Source: Zonotrichia leucophrys gambelii (Eukaryota > Chordata > Aves > Passeriformes > Passerellidae). From it: 64,000 nt of DNA. The notes under the pieces were generated by a model. The model saw nothing but the letters and a program-made list of their open reading frames with translations. It made no database searches and was not told where the DNA came from. Below, in pieces: positions 25,588 through 39,460 of the stretch (its first letter is position 1; each line of letters starts with the position of its first letter). Made by a program: the position numbers and the translations under genes. Location of the stretch: assembly GCF_028769735.1 (NCBI RefSeq), contig NC_088170.1:51617585-51681584 (forward strand), read 5' to 3'.

Positions 25588-28188
25588 GATGCTGCAGTAC
25601 TCACAAATGGGTTGAAAAGTGACCATAGAAAGACTGCTAAGAATGAGTTCAGAAAGAAGATTTGATGGCTGCAGCTATTGAGCAGACTGGTAACTGTTTA
25701 CATTATAATCTCTTTGAATATTTGCTTCTCTCTCTTGTTCCTCAGTAGTTACTGCATCTATTTTTCTTCACTAGTTACTGCACCTTAAACATTTCTCAGT
25801 AAGTTTTGCCTAGTGCCACAGGCTCCCATAAATATCCAAATCCTCATGTCCATATTATTTCTGCCTTCCTCTCAGTCATAATGCCCAGGTTCTTATAAGT
25901 TTTAAAGTTCAGGCTGGACTTCTCCAAGGCTATGCTCCACCAAATGGCAGCTGAACAGTTTCTATTGTGGTCTCTGACTCTGTGATTTGTTTATTACCTT
26001 CCCTTTCACTTATTAACCCATTGAAATTAAAAGTTCTTTGATCTGCTAATCCTGCTGAAGCAGATGGTCTCACAGACAACACATCCTTACATAAGCATTT
26101 TTTCAGTTTTCTCAGGTGGGGACTATTCCAACAATTGTTGCATGGTCACCTGATGTTGTGAAGGGGAAGTGCAGTGTTTGAGTTTCACAGTTTGAGTTAT
26201 ACAAAACCTAATTTCTTTGATATATTGTAGCCCACCTGCAGATTATGGTGGCACTTTTTTTATTAATAAAGATGGGGTCATTTTATGCACATAGCAACAG
26301 TAAGTTGTTTCTGAATATTCAGCAATTTAAAATATATCATAGATTTAATGTTTGTCAATTTCAGACTGCAAGTATGACAGAACAAGCTTGAAGCATGGAA
26401 AGGCCTGATAACACTAGAAAGAAACTAATTCCTCATAGGAAACTGTTTTACAATAACTACTTTTAATGTATAATTTAGAATCCTTAACAGAAAGAATCAT
26501 CCAGCATAAAGACATTTAAGTGAATATTGCACATGGTATGGTAACCATAGTATTTACACAAAATGCATACAGTGTAGTCAGTTCTGTAGAAGTTATGACT
26601 ATTAATCTATACGATTACGTAATTTTGGAACCAGGGAAGTTTCTTAACTATAGTTGGATAGAAAACAGAAATTAATCAATATTTATCTATGTTGCTGTTC
26701 TTTTCTCTCAATATCAGCAGTATTTTAAAGGCACTTGTTTTTCTGTCTGAATGTCTTCCATCAACATATAAGCTCTAAAAATCAATACAATATCCATAAG
26801 TGCAAATCTTGATGTTAATTTTGTGAAGGGACACTTTAGACCTCTGCCCTGTATTGTCTCCATGTCCTTCATATATGTAAAATGTGTATGTGTATTTCCA
26901 AGAGTTCATTTAAAAAGGAAAAGACAGAAACAAGAGAAAATTGTCAAAGTCCCCAGTCCATACAGCTTTGCTAATACACAGAAAGAAATTATCCTCCCAC
27001 TCATAATAGTGACATGGTGACTGCCTGTGGAACTGCAGCTTTGCAACAGAGTTTGGATCTGTATGTCCCTACAAAATTCTAAACCAAAGACAAAACAGCT
27101 TGGTTTTAAAGAGAGCATATTGTCAGTTGCAGAAGAAGTGCAATAGTGGTATTTGTTTTTTCAGGTACAGCTGAATAAACACCAACTTTATAATATTTAA
27201 AATACATATCAGGAAATAAAAAGGTTATTTCTTTTTAGCAATTCTAGATTGAACCTATTATTATTTATCATCTAGACTGTAATACGTTTTTTATTCTCCA
27301 TAAATACTTAGGAGGCCTCTAATCACAATATCCTGGAAAGAGTTATTGCTGTGGTGTTTCAAAGCTTGTGATTATCTTTTGGCAAAGATAGTGTTGTGTT
27401 TATGCATACCTTATTCTGCTGGTTCATAGTCACAAAACAATATTTCAAAGTGTCAAATGGAACAATTTCTTTTAAGTTGGAACTCAACACACATGGTCCT
27501 TCATTATGCTGTATGGAATACATTTGATTTCTGGCAGAGAAAATAGCATGTTACTGTAAATGTTTCAGGCAAGACCAATGTGGAAATTGCACGGATTTAA
27601 CATTTTAAAATAATGCAGTTGGAGCTGTAGACTTTCCATATTCAAGACTCACACTGATTTAGAAACTGCTGGAGACATATGGTATGAATGTAGAGGCTTG
27701 CGGATGATCTCTTTACTCTTTATTTTCTTTTTTTTTTCTTTTTTTTTTTTTTTGTGGAATAATATATTTTATAGCAAAAAAAAAAAAACCCAAAAAAATA
27801 CCAAGCAGTAGCAAACAAGTAAATTTTAGTGTAAAGACTTCTCTGTGTTGTAGAAGATAACACAGAGTATTTCTATTAGTGTCAGCTACTAATATCTATT
27901 TTTAAGCATGTGCATTATGATACAAGATAATTGTGCAGACAATTATGTGCTCACTTATGCACGTCATGAAGTGGGAAAATACAATTTCTTGAACATCAAA
28001 ACCCACTCCACTCAGTGCTAGAACAGGGGTAAGGAAAATGCTATGCTTGAAGTTATAAGAGAAATTTCCAAGAAAAAGAGACAAAAACTGACTTCATTAG
28101 CAATAAGAAATTTTTAAAAAAATAAGACACATCTGAAAAACTCAAAATGCAAAAATATGAGGGAAAGGAAGAAATTACATGGGGCTTT
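25588..28188. other. AT-rich unique sequence, no gene recognised
   Basis: Nothing recognisable apart from the T/A tracts annotated separately. Frames of 60-82 codons appear to be chance frames. Confidence 0.55.
27728..27788. repeat. Poly(T) tract facing poly(A) tract
   Basis: A nearly pure T run (27728-27753) is followed 22 bases later by 13 As (27776-27788). The two can pair, but both are simple low-complexity tracts. Confidence 0.8.
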
Positions 28189-28215
28189 TCTCTCACTTGT
28201 CTAGCAAGTGAGAGA
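28189..28215. repeat. 11-bp inverted repeat, 5-nt loop
   Basis: TCTCTCACTTG (28189-28199) is followed by TCTAG and then CAAGTGAGAGA (28205-28215), an exact reverse complement. No T-run follows, and function is unknown. Confidence 0.8.
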
Positions 28216-28429
28216 CCTTTAGATCACTGTCTAGCATATCAAAATACAGAAAGTGCTAGTAAAGATTAAATGATAAATCATACCAGTAGAGTATGGAGTG
28301 GTAACATCATGTCATGCTGTAATATCATAAAAGTTGCCATTCGACCCATGAATTATGCAGAATTACCATTTGTTTGTTTGTTCCTTATATACAACAGAAG
28401 GAATAACATTGCAATTACATTGACTAGAG

Positions 28430-28600
28430 AAGCTGGACAGGCTCCAGAAGTGGATGCTCCACTTCTGGAAGTGCTCAAGGCCAGGCTGGATAGAGCTTTG
28501 AGCTACCTGGTCTCGTAGAAGGTGTCCCTTCCCAAGGCAGAAAGTTGGAAATAGATGATGTTTAAGGTCTTTTCCAGCTCAAACCATTCTATGATTCCAT
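28430..28600 (+). mobile_element. CR1 LINE 3' end
   Basis: Recognisable CR1 3'-terminal blocks occur in order: GGAAGTGCTCAAGGCCAGGC, TGGATAGAGCTTTGAGC, CTACCTGGTCTCGTAGAAGG, TAGATGATGTTTAAGGTC and AAACCATTCTATGATTCCAT. The tail marks the true 3' end, so the element reads on the plus strand. It is a 5'-truncated copy with no coding capacity. A 12-bp palindrome (28443-28454 with 28458-28469) inside it seems to be a chance product of divergence from the family sequence. Confidence 0.9.
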
Positions 28601-31600
28601 GAGTGATACTTGCTCTTCAGAAAAAAAAAATCCTGCAGAGTCAACATGGTGAGCAAGAGCTGAAGAACCTGCTTTAATATGGTCCAACACGTGGCTTGAG
28701 CTGGATGGAGCCTGATAATGTTTGTGCCAGGATGACTCCACTCTGCCCTCCTGCAGAGGGACAAAGGCAGAAAATGCCCTGTATTCCTCAGCTGCTTTGC
28801 TGTGTGGTCAGAATCCTACCAACCCCTGTTGAATGCATTTGACAGGAGAACCTGAGGTGGCACAAGGGAGGTCCAAATTAACCTTCTTGGCTGATGGAAA
28901 TGCACAAATCCTCCCCTTCTCTGGGCATCACTGAGCTGTGAAGACTCTTTACTACACTCAGCCCTTAAATTACTCAGGCCTCCAGAGAAGGAGGCAGCCC
29001 AAGTCTCCTCTGATAAAAGAAGAGATCAAATGTTCCCTTCAATTCAAGGCCAAGTGATTTTAGTCAACAGTTCAACAGTTATGAGATTTAGATAGGCACT
29101 TGTATACCTGCATCCAAATTGTTTCTGGTTTTGTCTGGAATTAAATTCACATTTTTGACTCAGAAAGGTCAGTCTAAAACTATTAAGCTATAATATATTT
29201 TTAAAAAGAGATAATGCAGTTTTTCATCATTGCTTGGCATATTAGGGGATTAACTGGAATCAGAGGAAGAATGAACACTCATGAGGACAATCGATTCCCT
29301 GACCCAGTGATAAAAGCATTTTTTGGAGAACGAACTATGTTCTGTTCCCTATTTTAAAGAATGATACAAGCTTCTTTAACCCTTGTCTCTATTTTTATTC
29401 AATAAAAAGTGCATTAACTTTTTATACAAAGAAGCATAATACCTACACATTGAAACACAAATATGCATCCCATTTTATTTCCATACCAGGCACAGTGTCT
29501 GAGCTCTAGCTGATCCAAAGGCATGAAAAAAATATTACTTTAACAAGGTGGTAGTTCATATTATGATTACAAAGGAGTATGCAAGATTCTTGTAGTAAGA
29601 ATGGACTTTCAGTGGAATAATAATCTTTTTAATTTTGAATCTTGAGCCATTCATGTCTCCTCTGTGGTATTTTTGTGCCACATATGCTTGATCTCATTTC
29701 TGAACTATGCAGATATAGCAGGCCATGTTAAGTATCTATTGCACATAGTCCCCTCATTATGGTGAAAATCAGAAGACATACAATGCTCCTGAAATGCAAC
29801 TGACCATTCTCTCACTCTTAAGTCAATTGTTTGCTGGAAATCAACCAAAATACCTACTCCAAAACAAGGACTTCCACACCAGCTTTTGCTGAAATAATGA
29901 GTAACCATTTCCACACCTTGTCTGATGCAGAAATCCTGAGATATATTATTCCTAAACTTCTTGCTCCCTCATTATTATTTTTAATCTTTACTCCCTGCTT
30001 CCATCCCTATTTTCTCCAAATGATTTATTGGTAGAAAGCTTAATAGGATAATAGAGGTCTACAGAAATCTGCAAACCTGCTCTAAACAGTAATAACTTCA
30101 GGTTGTTTTGAGTTAGGAGTAACATAGGAATGTGAAAAATTTAATTAACATGTTTCTTAATAGTGCTAGCAGAATAAACTACCTTTAAAAAAATCCATCA
30201 CTGATAATTACTTTCCAGCCTGAGCAAAAGCTTTGTATGTTAGAAAAGGTGAAAATAATTATCTATTATGATTATATGGAGAAATAAAATATTTCCAATG
30301 ATAGCACTAATCACTTCTGTACAGATAAAAAGGCAGAATAAATGAAAAATAATAGAAAACGTGGGTTTTCTTACTGAAATAATTGCAGTGAAGAGTTGAC
30401 TTTAGCTAATAAGCTATAACACAAGTCATAACTAAAGAGAGAAAGGAAGAAAAAGAAAGGGGAAAAACCCCAGAAATCTGTGATTTTAGTTGATAACAAC
30501 AGAATTCAGACACTCAGTTTTCTTTTGTGCTTTCCCTAAACAATGTGCTGTTATTCAGAACTGAACTGTGCACAAAAAGCAGAGGACTTCTAGGCCTCAT
30601 TACATCTCAAGCTTCCCAGATGTAAGGACACATATTCACTAGTCCACCCTTAAAAAACAAACCTGCTTTTTCTGTTCTGTTAATTGGAGCCATTGGCACT
30701 TCAAAGAGCTATATATAAGGTGATGGCAGCAGCACAAGCCCTTTGGAACAGTTCTTCCAGCAGTTGATTTCTCTGTGCTCTAAGTTGTAGAAAACAATGA
30801 GGTTTCCTCCTGAAGCCTATTTTCTCAGTCTAGTAGATTCTCCAACAGCTACAGATTTGTGATTTATTGGGAATCTCAATTCCATCTGCTTTTTGAATTC
30901 CAGCAATGAGATAACATCTTTGTGAACTTTTTTCCTTTATTAACTATTGTAGTATTTATTTAATCAGTACTTCTTTCATCACTCTCCTCTATTTTTCAAT
31001 TACTTAATGAGGAACAGTTTGCTGCCTCTGGAACTTACAGGTGAGCTAGGCAGAATAATGTACCTATCCCTTTTCATCTGAATCACCTATACAGAAACTA
31101 GTTCTTGTAACTCAGTGTTGCCTTTTCATGCTGTCTAGAGTTGTTGGTTACTGTTCTGAGTTCAAGACACATAAGAATTTGCTGCGTTTTAAGCCTCCCT
31201 TGAAAAGAATTTTGAGTGAGAGGGTAAATGGAAGGAGAGTCAATTTCAAACCCCTATGTTCAACATAATACAGAAAAGCAGAAGGTTGGGAGTTTTAGCA
31301 GCGATAGATTAGCAGTGTAAATAGCCATCCTTAAGCAGCAACATACACATCACCTTTAATTTAATGAAAATAAAAATATTGTTTACTAATTTTAAATCAT
31401 ACTTAATTAAATTGGGATGAACTAAATTTAATATATGCCATTTTGAGTATTTTTCTGGCTGTTTGCAGTACCTGCTCTGCCACTCAAGATTCTCCCTCTC
31501 ACCTGAGTGACCGCCTGCCTTTGTGTCTGAGCACCAGCTAAGCTCTGAAAGTTAACCACAAGATGCTGTACTCAGGGAACTGGGCAAGTCAGTACTTTTC

Positions 31601-32428
31601 TGTTATAGCCACTACTAAAACACACTTTAAATTTCTCTTGTGCACAAGTCTGCCTAGTGATACACAACCAGAAGATGCATATCTCTGCTAGAGTATCAGA
31701 ACTGGCTCTTCCCCTCAAATAAACAGAATTTGCTATTCTGCCACTAATGCTTTGGAGCACAAACAACAGTAAGCAGTTAGCAAGAAAACAACAATTGGTG
31801 AAACCCTCTCTTAGAGATAATGAAGGCTTAAGATCTCCCAGGAAAGACAATTGCTGTCTGAGGGTTTATCACAATAATTAATTTTCCTAGGAAGAAACTA
31901 AGCCCAAACTCTCAAGCCTGCTCCACAGAAGAGATGACAGATCATTTTTTGCAAAGCTAATTGAAAAAACACTACATAACTACAGCAACGGGATTAGCAA
32001 TGTCAGAAACAAAGTAGGGTGAATGGATGAAGTAACCTATATTTATCGAGCTCTTTACAGAGACTGGAAATGCTTCTCTTCAGAAACAGTGTTGTGGACT
32101 TTCCTATTTCTTCACAGTCAAACCAAATTAGCTTATGGTTAAAATCACAAGAACTGGTAGGCTTTGCTCTATAGCTGTTCTTCTGCTGCCTAGCATCTTA
32201 TAATTTGCCACATGGCTTAGGAGGAATTCCTCATGGAGTTCTTTATGGTAACAAATACTAGCAGAAATGTCAAATGAAGGATTGCAGCACATGAAAGGAG
32301 ATATTTGATTTGCTGTACTGATTTAGTTCTGAATAAACACAGACTGGTTTTTATTTTAATGCAAAATATGATGTAAAGTCCCAGAAAAGTCAAACTTTTG
32401 GTTTTGTTTCAATGAGCTTTTGATCTAT
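28601..32428. other. Unique sequence, no gene recognised
   Basis: Sequence at 28640-29020 is somewhat richer in GC and shows no recognised family. Other frames (for example 31572-31850 minus, 92 codons) match nothing I know. Confidence 0.5.
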
Positions 32429-32454
32429 ATGTGTTTTGTGTGCACAAAACACAT
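32429..32454. repeat. 12-bp inverted repeat, 2-nt loop
   Basis: ATGTGTTTTGTG (32429-32440), then TG, then CACAAAACACAT (32443-32454). The arms are exact reverse complements. Confidence 0.85.
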
Positions 32455-35400
32455 TCATGCTGAGCAGAAATAACCCCTTTCAACCTGTATATCTCCTCTT
32501 TTTGATCTTTCTCTAATGCCATTGCTCGAAAATATTAAATACTTCGTGCTGCCACAGAAAACACATTTTTGGAATTAAAAATAATCTCAAGGAGTTTAAA
32601 CACCTTTGGAGTTATTTTCTGGCAAAATCTGTGGAAAACATCAATATGGATGTGTAAAAGGAAAACCTTTAAAAGGACTGTTGGACAGACTTGTAGCAGT
32701 GTTCAGGTGCATAGAAAGTGTTTAGGTACCTAGAAAGCATGGGTGATATATGGGATTTCCAAGAATTTTCTGATCTTCATTGATTTAAAGGAAAATTCTC
32801 TTTACGGGTTCCTTTGAAGATACATTTTTTTAAAGTCCAAATGTAATTTAACACTTTTGAAAATCCCTTTAGGTACCAGTTTGACACTTTAGGCACTTAA
32901 TTTATTGGAAATTCTTGGTCTACACCTCTAGCAAACTGAAAGGAAAAGGAGGTGGGAAACAAGGAAAGAACAATCACCAGGAACTCAAGGTTTTTTCAAA
33001 ATGTTATTTTAGTTGTATGTAGAGCCAATGTGTTCATGCTGGGTGTTGAAATGGGGATAAGCATTGACACCACTCAGTTTTTGACACCACTCATCCAAAT
33101 TCTCCATTTACTCAGGCATTCTCTGTAGCCTTTACCATCATCAGGTCGGGTAAGTTCCTGTAGAGGGTGGTTCAAGGGATCCTGGGGTGTTGTTTTCAGT
33201 GCTGGGATCTTGGCTGACTACCTTACCTAGCTAAAGCAGGTAGTGAAAGCTCCACTAAGTCGATAAACCCTATAATATATATATTAACTATTCAGTTACA
33301 ATACAAGACTGTTATTGCAATAGTAGAAACCATTTGAGAATTTTCAGTTGTGGGCAAAGCAATTCAGCATGGCATGGTTATTTTTGATGCATGATTTAAT
33401 TATTAAGGACAACTAGCATTATAATACTCATTAATATAATTGAAAGCTTATTTTGACTTCCTCTCAAAGTGGGAAAATTCATTTTCATTTCCATCAGCAC
33501 TAACTTGGTATTCTCCATTCACATTTAATATACTTTAAATTTAATATAAATTCCCCTGGGAGAAAATTCAGAGTTTATGATAGGGCTCTGTGTTTTATAT
33601 AAAATAAACAGAAGCGTGTTGTCTTTCCATGGTTATAAATATTCTATTTCTTCTTAATCCCAATTCTTTCATTGCAAATTAAAATATGGACAACATTTTA
33701 ATTATGAGTTTAAATGCATAATGAACTGAGAACCTAATCTTAGTTCTACAGCTTTTGGCACAGAGTCCTATACATTTCTAGAACTTCATTACAGATAGAA
33801 GTAAACAGCCTTCAAATGACCCTGTGTTTGTTTCTGCTGAATTCCAGTAAATTCTTTTAGATTTAGTGTCTTGAAAGCATAACAATTTCATCATAACTAG
33901 TGAACTGAATGAAAATTGAAGACACTCAAGCCCTGAATAGATAAAACATGTTGCTGAGAGATAGGAAAGGAGAATTTTATTTAAATGCCAGTAATATATA
34001 CAAGGCTCCAGCAAGCTTCCTACAGGTATCAGAATGACTATTTAAGTATTTCCCAGAACAGATAAAACTCCATGAAGAGATTATTAAGGGTATTCTCTCT
34101 CATAATGCTCAACTCATTTTACTAGAATATTGACAATGTAAGAAAAAATATATTCTGTTCCTTCTCCTGCATTAGAGGGAGAACAAATTTGAACTTAGGT
34201 CCTTTGCTTCAGGTGAACGGCTTAACAGTCTTTCCTTTCAGAAAATTTGAAATTAGGTATGTGTGAGATGTCTCATATGGAGCAGTGAACTATCCTGGAG
34301 ATTAGAACACACAAGTAGAAAAACTGAGTTCCAATTTTTATACATTCAAATTATTTACAGAAGGCAGAAAACCAATATCTTCATAGAACCAACAGAGATG
34401 TTGGAGCCACCGACTCAATCCTTGCACAGAAAAAGATGAGCAAGACAAGGTGGGATGCATTTGGGTGAGGTTGGTGGAGTGGGTTGAAGTATTGATTAAA
34501 AATGTAATTTTTTTTTAATTCTAAATTGAGCAAATATGCTGCCTTCTGAAATGCTGTATAAGAAGCATGAAGTACTACAGCTTCAATCCCAGCAACTTTG
34601 AGACAAGCCAAACTCTTTGTTTGATAGGCTGTGTTTTGGTGAATTAATCATTCACTAAGGAAAAACCAATCATTCAACACTGCTGTGGCTGCCTAGTATG
34701 CCAAGAATACTGATTTGATATTTTCTAATACTGGTTAGTGCCCATTTGTCTTGGGATAGCTTTCAGTGAGTGATGCAACAGTGAATTATGTAAACACAAA
34801 TGCAGTAACAAATGTCTCTTGCTAATGTTGATTGTTTCTTAGTAATTGTATGTATAATTCCTGTAATTATAATGTTATTTATTATGTTAATTTACTACAG
34901 GGTTCCCATTAATTATTTCTAAATGTGATTGGACTGCTTGCTATTTCTGACACATTATGCAGTTAGGAATGACGTGGACCACATTTTAATTAATGCTGCT
35001 CTTAATTTTTAGTTGTTGTACTCTGTGCTGCTTATTTTATAAGTTTTGGTGGGTTTTTCTTTTTTTTTATTTCCTGCTTTTCCTGGCGAAATAGCTTGTT
35101 GTAAAGAGGCAGCATAGAACAAAGGCATTTGCCAAGGCTTTTTTTAGAAAGCAAGCAAAGAAACAAGTGGAACCTTAAAAAATTGTATATGTATATGTAC
35201 ATAGATTTATTTATCTTGGAAACCAGATATAAATTACACATATAAGGTCTTACTTGAGTTTGAAAATGGTGAATTAACCTCTTGGGGAAGGTACTGGAGG
35301 TGTTACTGAGCACTCTATTGAAAGGGTAGGGAGGGAGTGCACATCTTGATTGATTCTCAGATAACTGGGAAAAGAAGTAAAAATGAAAAACTGCCTAAAG

Positions 35401-37823
35401 GCATTGCACTTTTCCATGTCTGATCCTGATTGTTCTTAGAAAGTTATCTGGACAAGAAATGCATTTTAAAAAAATCAAGAAAGAAATCTGCAAGGCTGGA
35501 CAAGCAAGGATAAGTGCAAGAGGTGAATGACATCTAGAAGTAATCTGAATTACTACAAATGGACGTTTTAACTTGAAGGATCTTAAAGTGTCTTACTAAG
35601 CACAAAATATTTCTGGCCTCAAAAGCCCCAGAAGACCATCTCCATGGCAGGCCAACCTATTTAAACAGAAAGGTCAGACTGTCAAAGAAACTGAACTGCC
35701 TCACAGAGCTGTAGAGCAGATGATAAACTGGGAGGTAATTTAATGAACTCCTCCAACCTCCCATCCTTCGACATTTCACACTTGGCTCCACAGCTAGCAG
35801 TGCAACAGATATGGGCTCACTGAGCTCCAGGCACAAGTAATTATCCTGAGAGGCACAGGGGCAAAACAAGCTTCAGCCCCTTGGTGCCATTAAAACAACA
35901 CTAGTTTCGTAAATACTTCCTTAATCTGTTCACCGTTTCAGGGTTGTCTGGTAATTCCTTTGAAAATAATGACCTTTGAGGTTGGATACTGTGTTTCCTG
36001 CTGACACACAGAGAAGAACAGTCCTTGGGGTAGAACCTTCAGCTTTTTCTCCCATCCCATAATTTCCCTGGTCAGGGACTGTACCTGGTCACTTGGGACA
36101 ATGAACATTGCCCTGGCATTTCCAGATACAGCTCACAGGCAATCATGTTTTTTAGCTGACTGCATAGTCCATTTCCTCATAAAAAATGTGCAATGAGAAA
36201 CATACAAGTCATTATTTTTTGTACAGAAATTGAGGTCAGTGACCAAATTTCATTTTTTTTAACTCTCTCCTGTGAACTCTGATACTTCTTTTCAGTTAAA
36301 ACTTTCTCTTTCATCAAAAGGAAAAATTATGAAAGTTCAACTAAAATGCAAATTTTTATATGCTACCACACTTTCTCATTCAATGGGCACAAATATTCTT
36401 AAAAATATGTATAATTATAAAAATTTTTTGAGCAGTTACTACTATGAAATTAACAGTAACATATCAACTTGCATGACCTAAATATCAGCTGGTCTACAGT
36501 AGGTATGTACTGTGATGAAATAAAAAGCATAGTTAGGAACACAAATTCCAAATACTTTCAGCAAGCTTAAACAATGTTACAATCTCAGATCCCCATATAT
36601 TTTAAAATATTCAAAACTTTTATCGAAACAACTGAAAACATGTATGTGTTTGTTTTTAAACTGACTCTGCATATACTCTACTATTTATTGCTTGTTTGTA
36701 GATTTTAGCCATTGTGTTTGTTTAGGAACTATTTATTTTCTAAGTAAAAATATCATTAGTGCTACCCTTCAAAATGTGAACTGGGGAAAAAATAAAGAAA
36801 CATGGTATTGATTATGTTCTGAACATTCTGAAAAAACCTAGCCATACATGCTACAAATATTTTGGTACCTTATGAAATTGTGAAAAAGCTAGAATTCAGA
36901 ACAATGAAATAGCATAAGAAGCTGGAACTTTATATATTCTTCTCCAAAAATGTAGACAATTAATAAAATTTGTTAAGAAAATAAAAACTGTTTACATTTT
37001 CTTTCATAAAATAGAGAGAGCCAAAATGTAATTAGAGGTGACCCAAACTAAAAAAGGTTATTATTTTTATTATTTCATGTGTATTAGTGTGGGTTGGGAC
37101 CCTGATCAAAACTGTAGCACAGTTTCATGCAGTCACTCATGTCAAAGCAATTTTCACCATATAAAAAAGCATAAGGGTATCAAAAAGAAATGCACTGTAA
37201 TTAGAAATTGCAACATTATCAAGGTCAGCGCCACCAAAAAACAAGTTAAATATTATATGTTTCAAAGCCAAACTGGCCCTGGAGTACAATGGGATCTCCT
37301 ACCTTCTGGAAGAGCCCATGAGGGAAGCTAGAGCTTCACCTCATGAGACTGAAAGTTTGCTTTCTGAAGACTGCCTGGACTGCAGCTCATCTGTGTTCGC
37401 TCCTCTGTCTGCTGAAAGAACCTTTATGAATATTTTGATCAAGTAATCAATCAAATAATGCAAATGATTTGTGATTATGAGCTATGATGATTAGTAGAAA
37501 ACTGTGAAGAATTAGGGCTAGATATATCAGGAGTGTTGTGTTTGGACCCTTGCCAAGAAGTTACTGGACCTTTATGTTTCAGTTAAGAAATGATGGAGAT
37601 CATCATGTTCACCAGTATGATTCTTGGAAACCCATTACCCTTCCCATCTTGATTTTTATATCAAAAATTCCAATCCATAGATCCCAAAGGAAATTATTGT
37701 TTTAGGATAAGAATATTGATGAAGTTATTAACTATTAGAATCAATCAATATGAAACTTAGAGAATGGGCATAGTATGTATAGTATATAGAAGAACTTATG
37801 TAACAATGATTTACCAGAAAAAG
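32455..37823. other. AT-rich unique sequence, no gene recognised
   Basis: No transposon ends or gene-like frames were identified. The longest frames (35032-35313 minus, 37038-37331 plus) are not convincing. Confidence 0.5.
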
Positions 37824-37831
37824 TATATAAA
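37824..37831 (+). promoter_or_regulatory. TATA box candidate (TATATAAA)
   Basis: TATATAAA followed by an A/G run lies 63-81 bases upstream of two in-frame ATG codons at 37887 and 37905. If used, transcription would start near 37855, giving a short 5' leader. TATA-like strings are common in AT-rich DNA, so only its position before a signal-peptide-like frame makes it notable. Confidence 0.25.
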
Positions 37832-37886
37832 AAAGGGATGGGTTTAGTTTGTTGAGTGGAACACGTTTTAGAGGAGTTATTCCCCC

Positions 37887-37986
37887 ATGTTCCCAGTGCC
37901 CACAATGAAGAAGTATCTGCTTATTTGTATCAAATTTGTATTGGTTTTCTTTGGTCTGTTTGTTGACCGAGCTGCCTATGAAAAAG
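37887..37986 (+). CDS. Candidate first coding exon with signal peptide
   Basis: An open frame starts at ATG 37887, or at the better-placed ATG 37905, which has A at position -3. From 37905 it encodes MKKYLLICIKFVLVFFG and then LFVDRAAYEK: a lysine-rich start followed by a long hydrophobic core, the pattern of a secretory signal peptide or first membrane helix. At 37987 a GTAAC follows AAAAG, a possible splice donor, and splicing there would leave phase 1, usual for signal-peptide exons. A TATA box lies upstream. Without splicing the frame runs on to 38072 (61 codons). I recognise no family. Against it, hydrophobic frames are frequent in T-rich DNA and the donor is not strong. Confidence 0.2.
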
Positions 37987-37987
37987 G

Positions 37988-38890
37988 TAACAAGTTCATA
38001 GCCAAGCATTTTAAAATCAGCCAAAGTAGGTGTGCTGCACCAATCTGGCCTCAGAAACTCCACTTCTTCTAATCACTAAATCCTTGAACTAAATTCCAGT
38101 TCACTTAACTGTGGCAGTTCTAAAGCTGCTTCAGGAGGGCAAACAGGTAAGGACAGAAATGATATTATCCACCTAAGGGCAAGCTATTCCCACCTGAAGA
38201 AAAAAAACTCTATAGCTCTCTGTCTGCATTCTTCTTTTCATATGGCACAATGGCTATTATAACAATCTGCAGGGAAACAGGATATTCAATCAGCAAATTC
38301 AATTTTTGCACTTGCAGGGAACAGGGGAGGGAATTAGGCTATACTTGCCTAACATGGTGTGATGTCTATGAGCTCTAAAAGGATTTACAGGTCCTGTTGG
38401 CCCCTCCTGCTGAATGTTTTGTATGAGAAACTGATTCTGCAACTACAGGTTCCTCTAAACATGTTAAATTCTGCTCAGTTCAACATGACCATGCGGCTTA
38501 TCAGTTTTCCTAAGATTCTGGTTGTAGACTTGTATTCCCTAAGGGTCTTTGCAACACATCACAATCTCGCCTAATCAGTAGGAAATAGTATTATTCAGAC
38601 TGCGTTGTAGGATCTGAAACAGCAGTCCACAGAGCAGCAAGGTACAGAAGAGAGAAAAATTTACCTTGTAAAAATACCTCAATTTCATTTAATCCACATT
38701 ATTTTATAAACTACACAGGGGGGTGGGAAGGCTGCAAGAAGAAGGAAAAATGGAAGGGAAAGTGGGCTATCCCAGGTGGGTGCAATAAGGCCTCCAAACC
38801 ATAGAAGAAGTTTTGTATGTCATCTTGAATGATGGGAGTCCAGGAGTAGAGAGGAAGACAGAAGATGACTCTGACATATGAACCACAAAC
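37988..38890. other. Unique sequence, no gene recognised
   Basis: A weak exon-like string ends at CAAACAG before GTAAGG near 38144, but it has no convincing acceptor or frame. Nothing else was recognised. Confidence 0.45.
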
Positions 38891-39460
38891 CACAGAATCA
38901 CAGAATCAATTAGGTTGGAAAAAGCTCCAATCTATGTTCTCACAGCACCATGTCAAATAAATAATGGCACTAAGCACCACATCCAGTCTTTCCTTAAACA
39001 CCTGTTGGGACAGTGACTCCACCACCACCCTGGGCAGTCCATTGCAATGTGTTATTACCCTTTCTGTGAGGAAATTCTTCCTAATGTCCAACCTAAACCT
39101 CCTCTGGTGGAGCTTTAAGACTACATCCTTTTTTACTATTGCTTGTTGCCTGGGAGAAGAGGCCAACCCCACCCGGCTAAAACCTCCTTTCTGGGAGATG
39201 TAGAGAGCAATAAGAGCTTTCTCCAGGCTAAACAATCCCAGCTCCCTCAGCTACTCCTCACAGGACTTGTGTCCAAACTTTTCACCACCTTCACTGACCT
39301 TCCCTGGACATGCTCCAGCACCTCAATGTCCTTCTTGCAGTGAGGGGCCTGGAACTGGCCACATGCTCAAGGTGTGGCCTCAGCAGTGCTATGTAGAATG
39401 AGAGAATCCCCTCCCTGGTCCTGGCCACACTATTTCTGATGTGGGCCAGGATGTAGTTGG
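38891..39460 (-). mobile_element. CR1 LINE 3' region, minus strand
   Basis: On the plus strand the block begins with CACAGAATCACAGAATCAAT and TTAGGTTGGAAAAAG, the reverse complement of the CR1 3' tail. It continues through the usual CR1 3' segment: AGTGACTCCACCACC, GGCAGTCCATT, GAAATTCTTCCTAATGTCCA, CCTCTGGTGGAGCTTTAAG, CATGCTCCAGCACCTCAATG, AGTGAGGGGCC and TTTCTGATGTGGGCCAGGATG. It ends near 39460. It is the longest continuous CR1 3' piece in the window (about 570 bases) and the tail repeat is well kept. It covers only the 3' end of the element, with no intact reverse transcriptase frame. Confidence 0.93.

Noticed and set aside
38101..38147. Possible 47-base exon ending at CAG/GTAAGG
   Set aside because: The acceptor is weak, the frame is uninformative and there is no link to other exons.
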